Source: Solirubrobacterales bacterium (GTDB lineage: Bacteria > Actinomycetota > Thermoleophilia > Solirubrobacterales > 70-9). From it: 6,520 nucleotides of DNA. The notes beneath the pieces are model-generated. The model saw only the letters and a list, made by a program, of their open reading frames with translations. It did not search any database and was not told the origin of the DNA. The position numbers and the translations under genes are program-made. Below, in pieces: positions 1 through 6,520 of this stretch (the first letter of the stretch is position 1; each line of letters starts with the position of its first letter). Location: positions 1-6,520 of the forward strand of contig JASLJO010000247.1 of NCBI GenBank assembly GCA_030152505.1, written 5' to 3'.

Positions 1-588
1 CAGAGGGTCTACCGGGCGCAGGGCGTCGACATCAACGACAAGCACATCGAGCTGATCGCGCGGCAGATGCTGAAGAAGGTCAAAATCGAGTCGAAGGGCT
101 CGACCAGCCTGCTGCCGGGCCAGCTCGAAGACCGCGGCCAGCTCAAACGACTCAACAAACAGGTCAAGGCCGACGGCGGCACGGCCGCCAAAGGCGAGGA
201 GGTCATCCTCGGTATCACCAAGGCCTCGCTGGCGACCGAGTCATTCCTCTCAGCGGCCTCCTTCCAGGAGACGACCAAGGTGCTCACCGACGCGGCTCTG
301 GAGGGCAAACGGGACAAGCTCGTCGGCCTCAAGGAGAACGTGATCATCGGCAAGCTGATCCCGGCGGCCACCGGGCTCAAGCACTACCGCACGCTGGCGG
401 TCGAACCGGCCGTACCGATCGAGCCGCCCAGCGACGAAGACCTGCTCGACGAGGAGGAGCTTGCCGCCGAGCTCGGCGTCGACGGCGACGAGCCTCCTGT
501 GGAGAGCTTTGGGCCCTCGTTCGCCGAGGAGCTCGAGGAGCTGGCGCAGGAGATCGAGTCGAGCAGCGGCGAGGACACCAAAGCGTAG
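1..588 (+). CDS. rpoC: DNA-directed RNA polymerase subunit beta' (C-terminal part)
   Basis: The reading frame is open from base 1 (QRVYRAQGVDINDKHIE...) to a TAG at 586-588, so this is the last 195 codons of a gene that begins upstream. The segment holds the conserved RpoC C-terminus: the QGVDINDKHIELIARQM stretch, then the GITKASLATESFLSAASFQET block, then LVGLKENVIIGKLIPAATG. These form the part of the beta' subunit near the secondary channel and the binding surface of omega in the core polymerase. After about residue 135 of the visible part the protein ends in a strongly acidic Asp/Glu tail (DEDLLDEEELAAELG ... EELEELAQEIESSSGEDTKA), a lineage-variable extension that is probably disordered. 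In most bacteria rpsL and rpsG follow in the same direction. Here a flavin monooxygenase gene follows, and rpsL/rpsG are inverted further downstream. Confidence 0.97.
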   Translation, partial: QRVYRAQGVDINDKHIELIARQMLKKVKIESKGSTSLLPGQLEDRGQLKRLNKQVKADGGTAAKGEEVILGITKASLATESFLSAASFQETTKVLTDAALEGKRDKLVGLKENVIIGKLIPAATGLKHYRTLAVEPAVPIEPPSDEDLLDEEELAAELGVDGDEPPVESFGPSFAEELEELAQEIESSSGEDTKA

Positions 589-612
589 GAGGGGCGGGGT
601 GCCCGTCCCTCC
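588..612 (+). terminator. Hairpin on the rpoC stop codon, candidate terminator
   Basis: The stem GGAGGG-G-CGGG (588-598) pairs with CCCG-T-CCCTCC (602-612). This gives 11 pairs including one G-U, with a three-base loop (599-601). The stem starts on the last base of the rpoC stop codon. No T-run follows, so it may act as a weak or factor-assisted terminator, or as a 3' end stabiliser of the rpoBC mRNA. The pairing is directly visible; the role is inferred. Confidence 0.5.
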
Positions 613-640
613 ACCCATCTGCCGTTTCGCTTGCTGAGGG

Positions 641-653
641 TAGATTTCGGGGC
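641..653 (+). promoter_or_regulatory. Candidate -10 box for a leaderless FMO transcript
   Basis: TAGATT at 641-646 fits the TANNNT -10 pattern and lies 7 nt before the ATG at 654, so transcription would begin at or next to the start codon. No AGGAGG-like sequence sits 5-10 nt before the ATG. A -35 is weak at best (CTGCCG, 619-624). The same arrangement recurs before other genes in this window, which raises confidence. Confidence 0.4.
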
Positions 654-2024
654 ATGAAGAAGGTCTGCATCGTCGGCGCCGGGTCATCCGGCCTCACCGC
701 ATGCCAGGTTTTAGCTGCAAGGGGCGTCCCCTTCGACTGCTTTGAGAAGGGGTCGATGATCGGGGGGAACTGGCGCTACGGGAACGACAATGGGACCTCG
801 TCCGCATACAGGTCCCTGCATATCAACAGCGCCCGCAAGCTGATGTCCTACAGGGCGTTCCCGATGCCGGATGACTATCCGGACTACCCCAGCCACTGGC
901 AGGTTGCCCATTACTTCGACGACTACGCGGAGCGCTTCGGCCTGAAGGAACGGATCACCTTTCGCACCGAGGTGGTGAGCATTGAGCCGGTCGACGGCGA
1001 TGAACAGCCACGCGGTAGAGGTTTGAACCGCTATGCGGACCAAACCTCTACCGCGCCTTGGAACGTGACTGTCGAAGACGCTGACGGCAAGCGCCGCGAG
1101 GAGCGCTATCGGGCAGTGCTGGTCGCCAACGGACACCACTGGAAGCCACGCCGGCCCGAACCGCCGTTCGCGGGCGCGGAGGAGTTCGAGGGCGAGCAGA
1201 TGCACGTCCACCACTACCGCGAGCCGGAGATACTCACCGGCAAGCGGGTGCTCGTGCTCGGCATCGGCAACTCCGCCGTCGATGTGGCGGTCGAGTCGTC
1301 GCGGATCGCCGAGAAGACCTTCCTGGCGATGCGCCGCGGCGCCTACGTCCTGCCCAAGTTCCTCGGCGGCAAACCGATCGACGAATCCGCGACGCCGGCG
1401 ATGAGCAGGCTGCCGATCCCGGTACAGCGCTTCTTCTTCAACAGGCTGCTGAAGATGACGATCGGCGAGATGACCGACTACGGCCTGCCGAAGCCCGACC
1501 ACAAGCTGCTCGAGGCCCACCCGACGGTCTCCTCAGAGTTGCTGCCGCGGATCGGCCACGGCGACATCGCGGTCAAGCCGAACATCGACCGCTTCAGCGG
1601 TGGCCGGACGGTCCGTTTCGCCGACGGCAGCGAGGAGGAGGTTGACCTGGTCGTCTACTGCACGGGCTACAAGATCGAGTTCCCCTTCCTCGACGAAGGG
1701 GTCTTCGCCGCGCCCGAAAACCGCATGCCGCTTTACAAGCGTGTCGTCTCAGCCGAGAACCCTGGGCTCTACTTCGTCGGCTTCATCCAGCCGCTCGGCC
1801 CGATCATGCCGATCGCCGAGGCACAATCAGAATGGATCGCCGACCTGCTCTCAGACCGGGCAGCTCTACCCCCGGCGGCGCAGATGCGCGACGAGATCAG
1901 GGATTACGAACGCTGGCTCCATAAGCGTTTCGTCAGCTCGAAGCGCCACACGGTCGAGGTCGACTTCCACCCCTATCTGCGCGAGATCAGCAAAGAGCGC
2001 AAGCGGGTCAGGCAGGCGGCCTGA
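654..2024 (+). CDS. Flavin-containing monooxygenase (class B, FMO family)
   Basis: A 456-residue protein with the layout of FAD- and NADPH-dependent class B monooxygenases, which oxygenate nitrogen, sulfur or carbonyl substrates through a flavin hydroperoxide. The FAD Rossmann motif GAGSSG is at residues 8-13. The FMO fingerprint FxGxxxHxxxY is complete at residues 178-188 (FEGEQMHVHHY). The NADPH Rossmann motif GIGNSA is at 203-208, and the late CTGY motif before the C-terminal part is at 336-339. The length is normal for a bacterial FMO, and no signal peptide or membrane segment is seen, so it should be cytosolic. The substrate cannot be told from sequence. The ATG at 654 places the GAGSSG motif at the usual distance from the N-terminus. 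Residues 120-134 are encoded by a perfect hairpin element and look like an insertion into the loop before the WNVTVED strand. The gene lies 65 bp after rpoC in the same direction but has its own candidate promoter. It is an unexpected neighbour of ribosomal genes. Confidence 0.92.
   Translation: MKKVCIVGAGSSGLTACQVLAARGVPFDCFEKGSMIGGNWRYGNDNGTSSAYRSLHINSARKLMSYRAFPMPDDYPDYPSHWQVAHYFDDYAERFGLKERITFRTEVVSIEPVDGDEQPRGRGLNRYADQTSTAPWNVTVEDADGKRREERYRAVLVANGHHWKPRRPEPPFAGAEEFEGEQMHVHHYREPEILTGKRVLVLGIGNSAVDVAVESSRIAEKTFLAMRRGAYVLPKFLGGKPIDESATPAMSRLPIPVQRFFFNRLLKMTIGEMTDYGLPKPDHKLLEAHPTVSSELLPRIGHGDIAVKPNIDRFSGGRTVRFADGSEEEVDLVVYCTGYKIEFPFLDEGVFAAPENRMPLYKRVVSAENPGLYFVGFIQPLGPIMPIAEAQSEWIADLLSDRAALPPAAQMRDEIRDYERWLHKRFVSSKRHTVEVDFHPYLREISKERKRVRQAA
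1011..1055 (+). repeat. 45-nt palindromic element inside the FMO gene
   Basis: The arm CGCGGTAGAGGTTTG (1011-1025) is perfectly complementary to CAAACCTCTACCGCG (1041-1055). Inside the 15-nt loop a second short stem CCGC/GCGG (1028-1031 with 1035-1038) closes on TAT. The element is exactly 45 nt, begins on a codon boundary and encodes RGRGLNRYADQTSTA without a stop. The same phase read on the opposite strand is also free of stops, while the two other plus-strand phases contain stops. This resembles mobile palindromic elements that insert in-frame in genes, as described in Rickettsia. No clear target duplication is visible. Confidence 0.85.
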
Positions 2025-2358
2025 CGGGAGGGGGCGGGGTGTCCCGCTCGCTTGCTGGGTTTTTCGTCTGAGGAGCGAGCGGCCGTCCGAGATCGCCTAC
2101 GGGACGAAAAAAGGGACGCCGCTGCGCGAGCGGGACACCCCGCCCCCTCTGGCTCAGTGCGCTGGTGCCGCCTGGAAGCGGGTGGGGCCCACGCGGACGG
2201 CGGGGCTGCGGGCGCCAGCGGTTGAAGCCCTCTCCTGAGTCGTCACCGGCAGCCTCAGGCTCGGGTTCCCTGCTGGCCCACCAGACCAGCCAGAGGGCGC
2301 CCAGGACAGGGATCTTCAGCACGACGAGGAGGAAGAAGATCGGTAGGAACCCGTCCAT
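2008..2358 (-). CDS. Small single-TM protein with a tail encoded by a palindrome
   Basis: A 116-residue frame starting at ATG 2358. Residues 3-27 are one hydrophobic segment (FLPIFFLLVVLKIPVLGALW and following) that should anchor the protein in the membrane. An acidic linker (EPEPEAAGDDSGEG, 31-44) follows, then a Trp/Pro/Arg-rich stretch (FNRWRPQPRRPRGPHPLP, 45-62). This TM plus basic-proline layout resembles small conserved hypothetical proteins of actinobacteria. No function can be given. Residues 71-110 come from the 122-nt palindrome at 2028-2149, so the natural protein may have been only about 70-75 residues before the element joined it. The frame overlaps the 3' end of the convergent FMO gene by 17 bp. 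The start lies 18 bp after the HAD gene stop, in the same direction. A TACACT hexamer 7 nt upstream and no Shine-Dalgarno suggest leaderless initiation. The N-terminal half is convincing; the C-terminal third may be an accident of the insertion. Confidence 0.6.
   Translation of the reverse strand: MDGFLPIFFLLVVLKIPVLGALWLVWWASREPEPEAAGDDSGEGFNRWRPQPRRPRGPHPLPGGTSALSQRGRGVPLAQRRPFFRPVGDLGRPLAPQTKNPASERDTPPPPVRPPA
2043..2064 (+). terminator. Candidate terminator of the FMO gene within the palindrome
   Basis: CCCGC (2043-2047) can pair with GC-GGG (2054-2055 and 2057-2059, one bulged T), followed at once by TTTTT (2060-2064). This sits 19 bp after the FMO stop codon. The stem is short and the pairing competes with the larger fold of the element, so this is only a moderate call. 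Confidence 0.4.
2107..2141 (-). terminator. Candidate terminator of the minus-strand cluster within the palindrome
   Basis: Read on the minus strand, CCGCT (2133-2129) pairs with AGCGG (2123-2119). The stem can extend through 2141-2136 pairing with 2118-2113, using two G-U pairs and a two-base bulge. Six T residues follow (2112-2107). It would end transcripts from the rpsL-rpsG side facing FMO. It lies inside the reading frame of the small membrane protein, which conflicts with a full-length product of that frame. Confidence 0.45.
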
Positions 2359-2365
2359 CGTTGCC

Positions 2366-2371
2366 AGTGTA
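2366..2371 (-). promoter_or_regulatory. Candidate -10 box before the small membrane protein gene
   Basis: TACACT on the minus strand ends 7 nt before the ATG at 2358. It fits TANNNT, and no Shine-Dalgarno sequence is present. No good -35 is seen about 17 nt further up. It lies between the HAD gene stop and this start, so the gene may have its own leaderless transcript. Confidence 0.35.
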
Positions 2372-2376
2372 GACGG

Positions 2377-2865
2377 CTATCCGCCGTCAGATACTCCGCG
2401 AACCCAGGCGATCAGGGCTTCGACCTGCACCTCCTCGAGGCCGAGGTGGGACTCGGTGGGGACGAGGAGGGTGGGCTCGTCGCGGCCGCGTGCCCACTCA
2501 TAACAGCTCTCATCGAAGTTGTCGTCGACCCAGGCCAGGGGACGCCCCTTGCCGTACTCGTCCAGCGGGCCGAGCTTCCAGTGCGCTGAGCCGAAGCGGG
2601 CGGCGCCGTCGAACTTCAGGTGCGGAAGCTCGGGCAGGCCGAGGATGTTCGGCAGGTAGTCATTCGCTTTCTGCTCCCATCCAGTTGCCCAGACGAGGTC
2701 GTAGAGCAGCCCCAGTCGATTCAGCCGCTCTCCGGCCGCCAATGAGATGCAATGCACCATCCCGTCGATCAACTCGAATTTGGCTTCCGATCTATCGGGC
2801 GGCTCGTCGAAGCCGAAGAGCGAGATGACGCCGTCGACGTCGACGGCGAGGATCGGCCTGCTCAT
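2377..2865 (-). CDS. HAD-superfamily phosphatase-like protein
   Basis: A 162-residue protein that opens with a HAD motif I strand, ILAVDVDGV, with the expected aspartates at residues 9 and 11. Motif II is the threonine of VWATGWEQKAN (T61), motif III fits a lysine at WKLGP (K97), and motif IV is WVDDNFDE (D114/D115). Together these are the residues of a magnesium-dependent aspartate-nucleophile phosphohydrolase. The small size, without an obvious cap domain, resembles compact HAD domains such as those of the 'Swiss army knife' RNA repair group (Pfam HAD_SAK type). That placement comes from memory of the motif pattern and was not searched. Its substrate is unknown. The gene starts 13 bp after the rpsG stop in the same direction, so it is probably transcribed with rpsL-rpsG. 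No Shine-Dalgarno precedes the ATG at 2865; a TAGCCT hexamer lies 6 nt before it. Confidence 0.85.
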   Translation of the reverse strand: MSRPILAVDVDGVISLFGFDEPPDRSEAKFELIDGMVHCISLAAGERLNRLGLLYDLVWATGWEQKANDYLPNILGLPELPHLKFDGAARFGSAHWKLGPLDEYGKGRPLAWVDDNFDESCYEWARGRDEPTLLVPTESHLGLEEVQVEALIAWVRGVSDGG

Positions 2866-2871
2866 GGAGCC

Positions 2872-2877
2872 AGGCTA
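2872..2877 (-). promoter_or_regulatory. Candidate -10 box before the HAD gene
   Basis: TAGCCT on the minus strand, 6 nt before the ATG at 2865, fits TANNNT and lies in the 13-bp gap after rpsG. It could give a leaderless HAD transcript in addition to read-through from rpsG. On its own this is weak, because TAG here follows directly from the rpsG stop area. Confidence 0.25.
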
Positions 2878-2878
2878 G

Positions 2879-3349
2879 CTACCAACGGTAATGCGCGAAC
2901 GCCTTGTTGGCTTGGGCCATGCGGTAGATGTCGTCCTTGCGCTTCCAGGCCCCGCCCTGCTGTTGCAATGAGTCGACGATTTCGCTGGCGAGGCGCTCCG
3001 ACATCGAGTACTCGCGACGGTTGCGGGCGAAGTCAATCAGCCACCGGACCGCCAGCGTGCGGGCGCGGCGGGCGGGGACCTCGACCGGTACCTGGTAGGT
3101 GGCGCCGCCGACCCGGCGGGAGCGGACCTCGAGCACCGGCGTGAGCTGTTTGATTGCCGCCTCGAGCGTCTCCACGGGATCCTCGCTGGTGCGCTCGCCG
3201 ACGATCGCCAGCGCGTCGTAGACGATCCGCTCGGCAAGCGACTTCTTGCCGTCGCTCATCACCTTGTTGATCACCTGCTGGACGAGCCGGTTGCGATGGC
3301 GGGCATCCGGTTCGACCGGGCGGATCTGAGCGGCGGAGCGGCGCGGCAT
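2879..3349 (-). CDS. rpsG: 30S ribosomal protein S7
   Basis: A 156-residue protein, the standard length of bacterial S7. It is the primary 16S rRNA-binding protein that organises the head of the small subunit and contacts mRNA and tRNA near the E site. Clear S7 blocks are visible: NRLVQQVINKVMSDGKKSLAE (split here between the first helices), VETLEAAIKQLTPVLEVRSRRVGGATYQVP, the RRARTLAVRWLIDFAR helix, and a C-terminus of MAQANKAFAHYRW. The ATG at 3349 gives MPRRSAAQ, matching the family N-terminus. The frame stays open for 71 more codons upstream, but that part is the rpsL gene read in another phase, so it is not used. Only 4 nt separate the rpsL stop from this start, so the two are co-transcribed and probably translationally coupled. 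The orientation is opposite to rpoC and fusA, which is unusual for this gene. Confidence 0.97.
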   Translation of the reverse strand: MPRRSAAQIRPVEPDARHRNRLVQQVINKVMSDGKKSLAERIVYDALAIVGERTSEDPVETLEAAIKQLTPVLEVRSRRVGGATYQVPVEVPARRARTLAVRWLIDFARNRREYSMSERLASEIVDSLQQQGGAWKRKDDIYRMAQANKAFAHYRW

Positions 3350-3353
3350 CTGG

Positions 3354-3749
3354 TTAAGAGGCCTTGACGCCGTAGAGAGAGCGGGCCTGCTTGCGGTCGG
3401 AGACACCGGCTGCGTCGAGCGTGCCGCGGACGACCTTGTAGCGCACACCTGGCAGATCCTTGACCCGGCCGCCGCGGACCAGGACCACCGAGTGCTCCTG
3501 GAGGTTGTGGCCCTCGCCGGGAATGTAGGTGGTGACCTCCATCCCATTGGTGAGGCGCACACGGGCGATCTTCCGCAGAGCCGAGTTCGGCTTCTTCGGC
3601 GTCACCGTTGCGACGCGGGTGCAGACACCGCGCCGTTGCGGCGCCGCGACCCTCTTCTTGCGTCCCTGGCCCGACTTGAGGCCCGGCGTCGTCGTCTTCT
3701 TCTTAGGCCGCTTGCGGCCCTTGCGAATAAGTTGGTTCGTGTTCGGCAC
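3354..3749 (-). CDS. rpsL: 30S ribosomal protein S12
   Basis: A 131-residue S12, the decoding-centre protein of the small subunit that monitors codon-anticodon pairing. The start is GTG at 3749 and yields MPNTNQLIRKGRKR, which matches the family start. The conserved core follows: RGVCTRVATVTPKKPNSALRK, then TNGMEVTTYIPGEGHNLQEH, then VRGGRVKDLPGVRY. Lysines 52 and 97 match the positions (E. coli K43 and K88) that are lysine in streptomycin-sensitive strains. Asp98 is the site that is methylthiolated in some bacteria. The N-terminal region carries about nine extra residues (around 25-36, SGQGRKKRVAAP) compared with E. coli. There is no Shine-Dalgarno; TACCAT lies 8 nt upstream. The first 148 bp overlap, in another phase, the open frame of the upstream membrane-protein gene. 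Confidence 0.97.
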   Translation of the reverse strand: MPNTNQLIRKGRKRPKKKTTTPGLKSGQGRKKRVAAPQRRGVCTRVATVTPKKPNSALRKIARVRLTNGMEVTTYIPGEGHNLQEHSVVLVRGGRVKDLPGVRYKVVRGTLDAAGVSDRKQARSLYGVKAS

Positions 3750-4603
3750 GGGCGGGCATGGTAGCGGGCTGCCGCCTTCGGGGCTGCAACGAGCAGCGCT
3801 CCGCCCAGCATCAGGCCCACCGCGGCGGCGATCTGGGCGTAGAAGCCGTCGTAGAGGACTGCACTGGCGCCAGAGAAGCGCGAGGCTGCGCCGCCGACGT
3901 CGAGGCCGGCCGGGAGGTCGACCAAGAGGATCAAGGCGAGGCTGAGCAGGCCAAGGGCAAAGACGATCCGGCCCAGGCCGCGGCGACGTTCGTTGCGCAG
4001 TGCGGCGAATGCCAGGGCGCCGGCAAGCAGGGCAACCGGCACCAGCAGATACGCATGAGCCTGGCCGGCCGTTTCCACCCCGACGGTCGGCGCGCTCGCC
4101 GCCGGCAACCCGGCATAGCCCTGCCCGCCGATCTCGATGGCGCGGTAGTCGACGAACTGCGCCACGGCCAGGCAGCCGGCCGCGGCGAGGATGACGAGGC
4201 AGATCGCCCGCCGGGGGGTGAGCAGTGCGCCGGCGCGGGTCCCCGCCCGTCTGCCCCAGGCGATAGCGCTCAGCAGCAACCGTTCGAACAGGGCGAGCCC
4301 GCGGAAGAGGACCACGCCGAGCGGACGCAGACGGTGGCCGAGAAGGCGCCCCGCGCTCCGTGCTTTACGGCTGGCACGAGTGAGCCGCGGCCAGGCGCGC
4401 TGCAGCAGGCGATCGACGCCGCGGTCGAGCCTGGCGCTTGCCAGCCGTATGCGCCGCCCTGCCGCTGCTATCATCGCGCGTCGCTCAGGCTTCTTTTTCG
4501 CAGTTCGCTTCGCCGGGCCCGCCAGGGCCTTTTTCATGCGCCGATCCCGGCGGCTTTTGCCGGTAGGCCTCGACTTCTCAGATTTCTCTCGTCCCCACTT
4601 CAC
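3602..4603 (-). CDS. Four-TM membrane protein of unknown function, upstream of rpsL
   Basis: A 333-residue frame from GTG 4603. The first ~125 residues are Arg/Lys/Ala-rich with long amphipathic stretches. Four hydrophobic segments follow: about 133-150 (AICLVILAAAGCLAVAQF), 184-202, 211-229 (GRIVFALGLLSLALILLVD) and 255-274. The 30-residue loop after the first segment (VDYRAIEIGGQGYAG...) and the one after the third (LPAGLDVGGAASRFSGASAV) probably face the same side. I recognise no functional family. From residue ~285 on the frame overlaps rpsL and becomes a string of arginines, so the meaningful protein probably ends near 285. The start is uncertain: GTG 4603 has an AAGGTG-like site 7-13 nt upstream but leaves only 23 bp to the divergent fusA. 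Methionines at 4537 (MKKALAGPAKR) and 4474 (MIAAAGRR) are alternatives. TM periodicity and the continuous frame support a real gene; its exact ends are less sure. Confidence 0.65.
   Translation of the reverse strand: MKWGREKSEKSRPTGKSRRDRRMKKALAGPAKRTAKKKPERRAMIAAAGRRIRLASARLDRGVDRLLQRAWPRLTRASRKARSAGRLLGHRLRPLGVVLFRGLALFERLLLSAIAWGRRAGTRAGALLTPRRAICLVILAAAGCLAVAQFVDYRAIEIGGQGYAGLPAASAPTVGVETAGQAHAYLLVPVALLAGALAFAALRNERRRGLGRIVFALGLLSLALILLVDLPAGLDVGGAASRFSGASAVLYDGFYAQIAAAVGLMLGGALLVAAPKAAARYHARPCRTRTNLFARAASGLRRRRRRRASSRARDARRGSRRRNGAVSAPASQR
3758..3763 (-). promoter_or_regulatory. Candidate -10 box for leaderless rpsL
   Basis: TACCAT on the minus strand ends 8 nt before the rpsL GTG. A TTGCAG (3784-3789) could be a -35, but its 20-nt spacing is long. 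The site lies within the 3' part of the membrane-protein gene. If it is active, S12/S7 expression would not depend on that upstream gene. Confidence 0.35.
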
Positions 4604-4626
4604 AACGCAACCCCCACCTTAAGACC
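4538..4626. promoter_or_regulatory. Divergent control region between the membrane-protein gene and fusA
   Basis: fusA must have a promoter here or further upstream, because no co-directional gene precedes it. No TANNNT hexamer lies 6-8 nt before the fusA ATG, and there is no Shine-Dalgarno on the plus strand (CCCCCACCTTAAGACC precedes the ATG). A TTGCCG (4557-4562) is a possible -35, with only a poor -10 (AGATTT, 4580-4585). The region is less GC-rich and rich in pyrimidines (TTCTCAGATTTCTCTC, 4575-4590). If the membrane protein starts at GTG 4603, most of this region is also coding. The boundary is inferred. Confidence 0.25.

Positions 4627-6520
<1,894 letters not shown>

Larger units (their letters stand above)
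2028..2149. repeat. 122-nt imperfect palindrome with 24-bp perfect arms
   Basis: Bases 2028-2051 and 2126-2149 are perfect reverse complements over 24 bp (outer end GAGGGGGCGGGGTG, then TCCCGCTCGC). Further in, TTTTTCGTC (2060-2068) pairs with GACGAAAAA (2103-2111). Near the centre GCGA-CGG (2075-2082) can pair with CCG-TCGC (2087-2096), with a small internal loop. As RNA or single-stranded DNA the whole element would fold into one long interrupted hairpin. It starts 4 bp after the FMO stop codon. No target-site duplication or open reading frame for a transposase is visible, so it could be a MITE-like or REP-like repeat, or a grown terminator. Confidence 0.85.

Noticed and set aside
711..1520. 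269-codon minus-strand frame opposite the FMO gene
   Set aside because: Antisense shadow of a well-conserved enzyme. Its only notable part is the palindrome, which is open on both strands by symmetry.
2028..2149. Insertion sequence or classical transposon
   Set aside because: There is no transposase and no visible target duplication, and the arms belong to one continuous fold. It was listed as a palindromic repeat instead.
3350..3562. 71-codon N-terminal extension of S7
   Set aside because: These bases encode S12 in another phase, and the internal ATG at 3349 gives a standard 156-residue S7.
4516..4534. Terminator-like GGCCC-GCCA-GGGCC followed by TTTTT on the plus strand before fusA
   Set aside because: The T-run is the antisense of Lys codons (MKKAL) in the membrane-protein frame, the stem is only five pairs and no plus-strand gene ends nearby. 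It may still stop antisense transcription, but this cannot be supported.

Overview
The window is GC-rich and carries the transcription/translation ('str') region of a bacterium: the end of rpoC, rpsL, rpsG and most of fusA. The style of these proteins (RpoC ending in the LKENVIIGKLIPAATG block plus a long acidic tail, an S12 of the PQRRGVCTRV type, high GC, starts without Shine-Dalgarno sites) suggests an Actinomycetota genome. A deep lineage such as Thermoleophilia is my best guess, but this rests on resemblance only and was not tested by phylogeny.

Layout. Bases 1-588 (+) are the 3' end of rpoC, closed by a hairpin on its stop codon. Bases 654-2024 (+) encode a class B flavin monooxygenase (FMO family) whose reading frame contains a perfect 45-nt hairpin element exactly 15 codons long. 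Bases 2028-2149 form a 122-nt imperfect palindrome with 24-bp arms. It lies between convergent transcription units and carries T-tracts suited to termination on both strands. From there to 4603 everything is on the minus strand, in transcription order: a four-TM membrane protein of unknown function, rpsL (S12), rpsG (S7), a HAD-family phosphatase-like protein and a small single-TM protein whose reading frame runs on through the palindrome. Bases 4627-6520 (+) are fusA (EF-G), cut off by the window edge.

The main surprise is gene order. The usual rpoC>rpsL>rpsG>fusA co-directional order is broken: rpsL-rpsG sit in opposite orientation to both rpoC and fusA, inside a block of about 2.6 kb, with an FMO gene and a palindromic element at one edge and a 23-bp divergent spacer at the other. 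This looks like a local inversion or a re-assembled cluster, and it means EF-G cannot be transcribed with S12/S7 here.

Two palindromic elements have become part of protein reading frames (FMO and the small membrane protein), a situation like the palindromic elements known from Rickettsia genes. Several starts also have a TANNNT hexamer 6-8 nt upstream and no Shine-Dalgarno sequence, which points to leaderless translation. No tRNA, rRNA, CRISPR array or transposase is visible.
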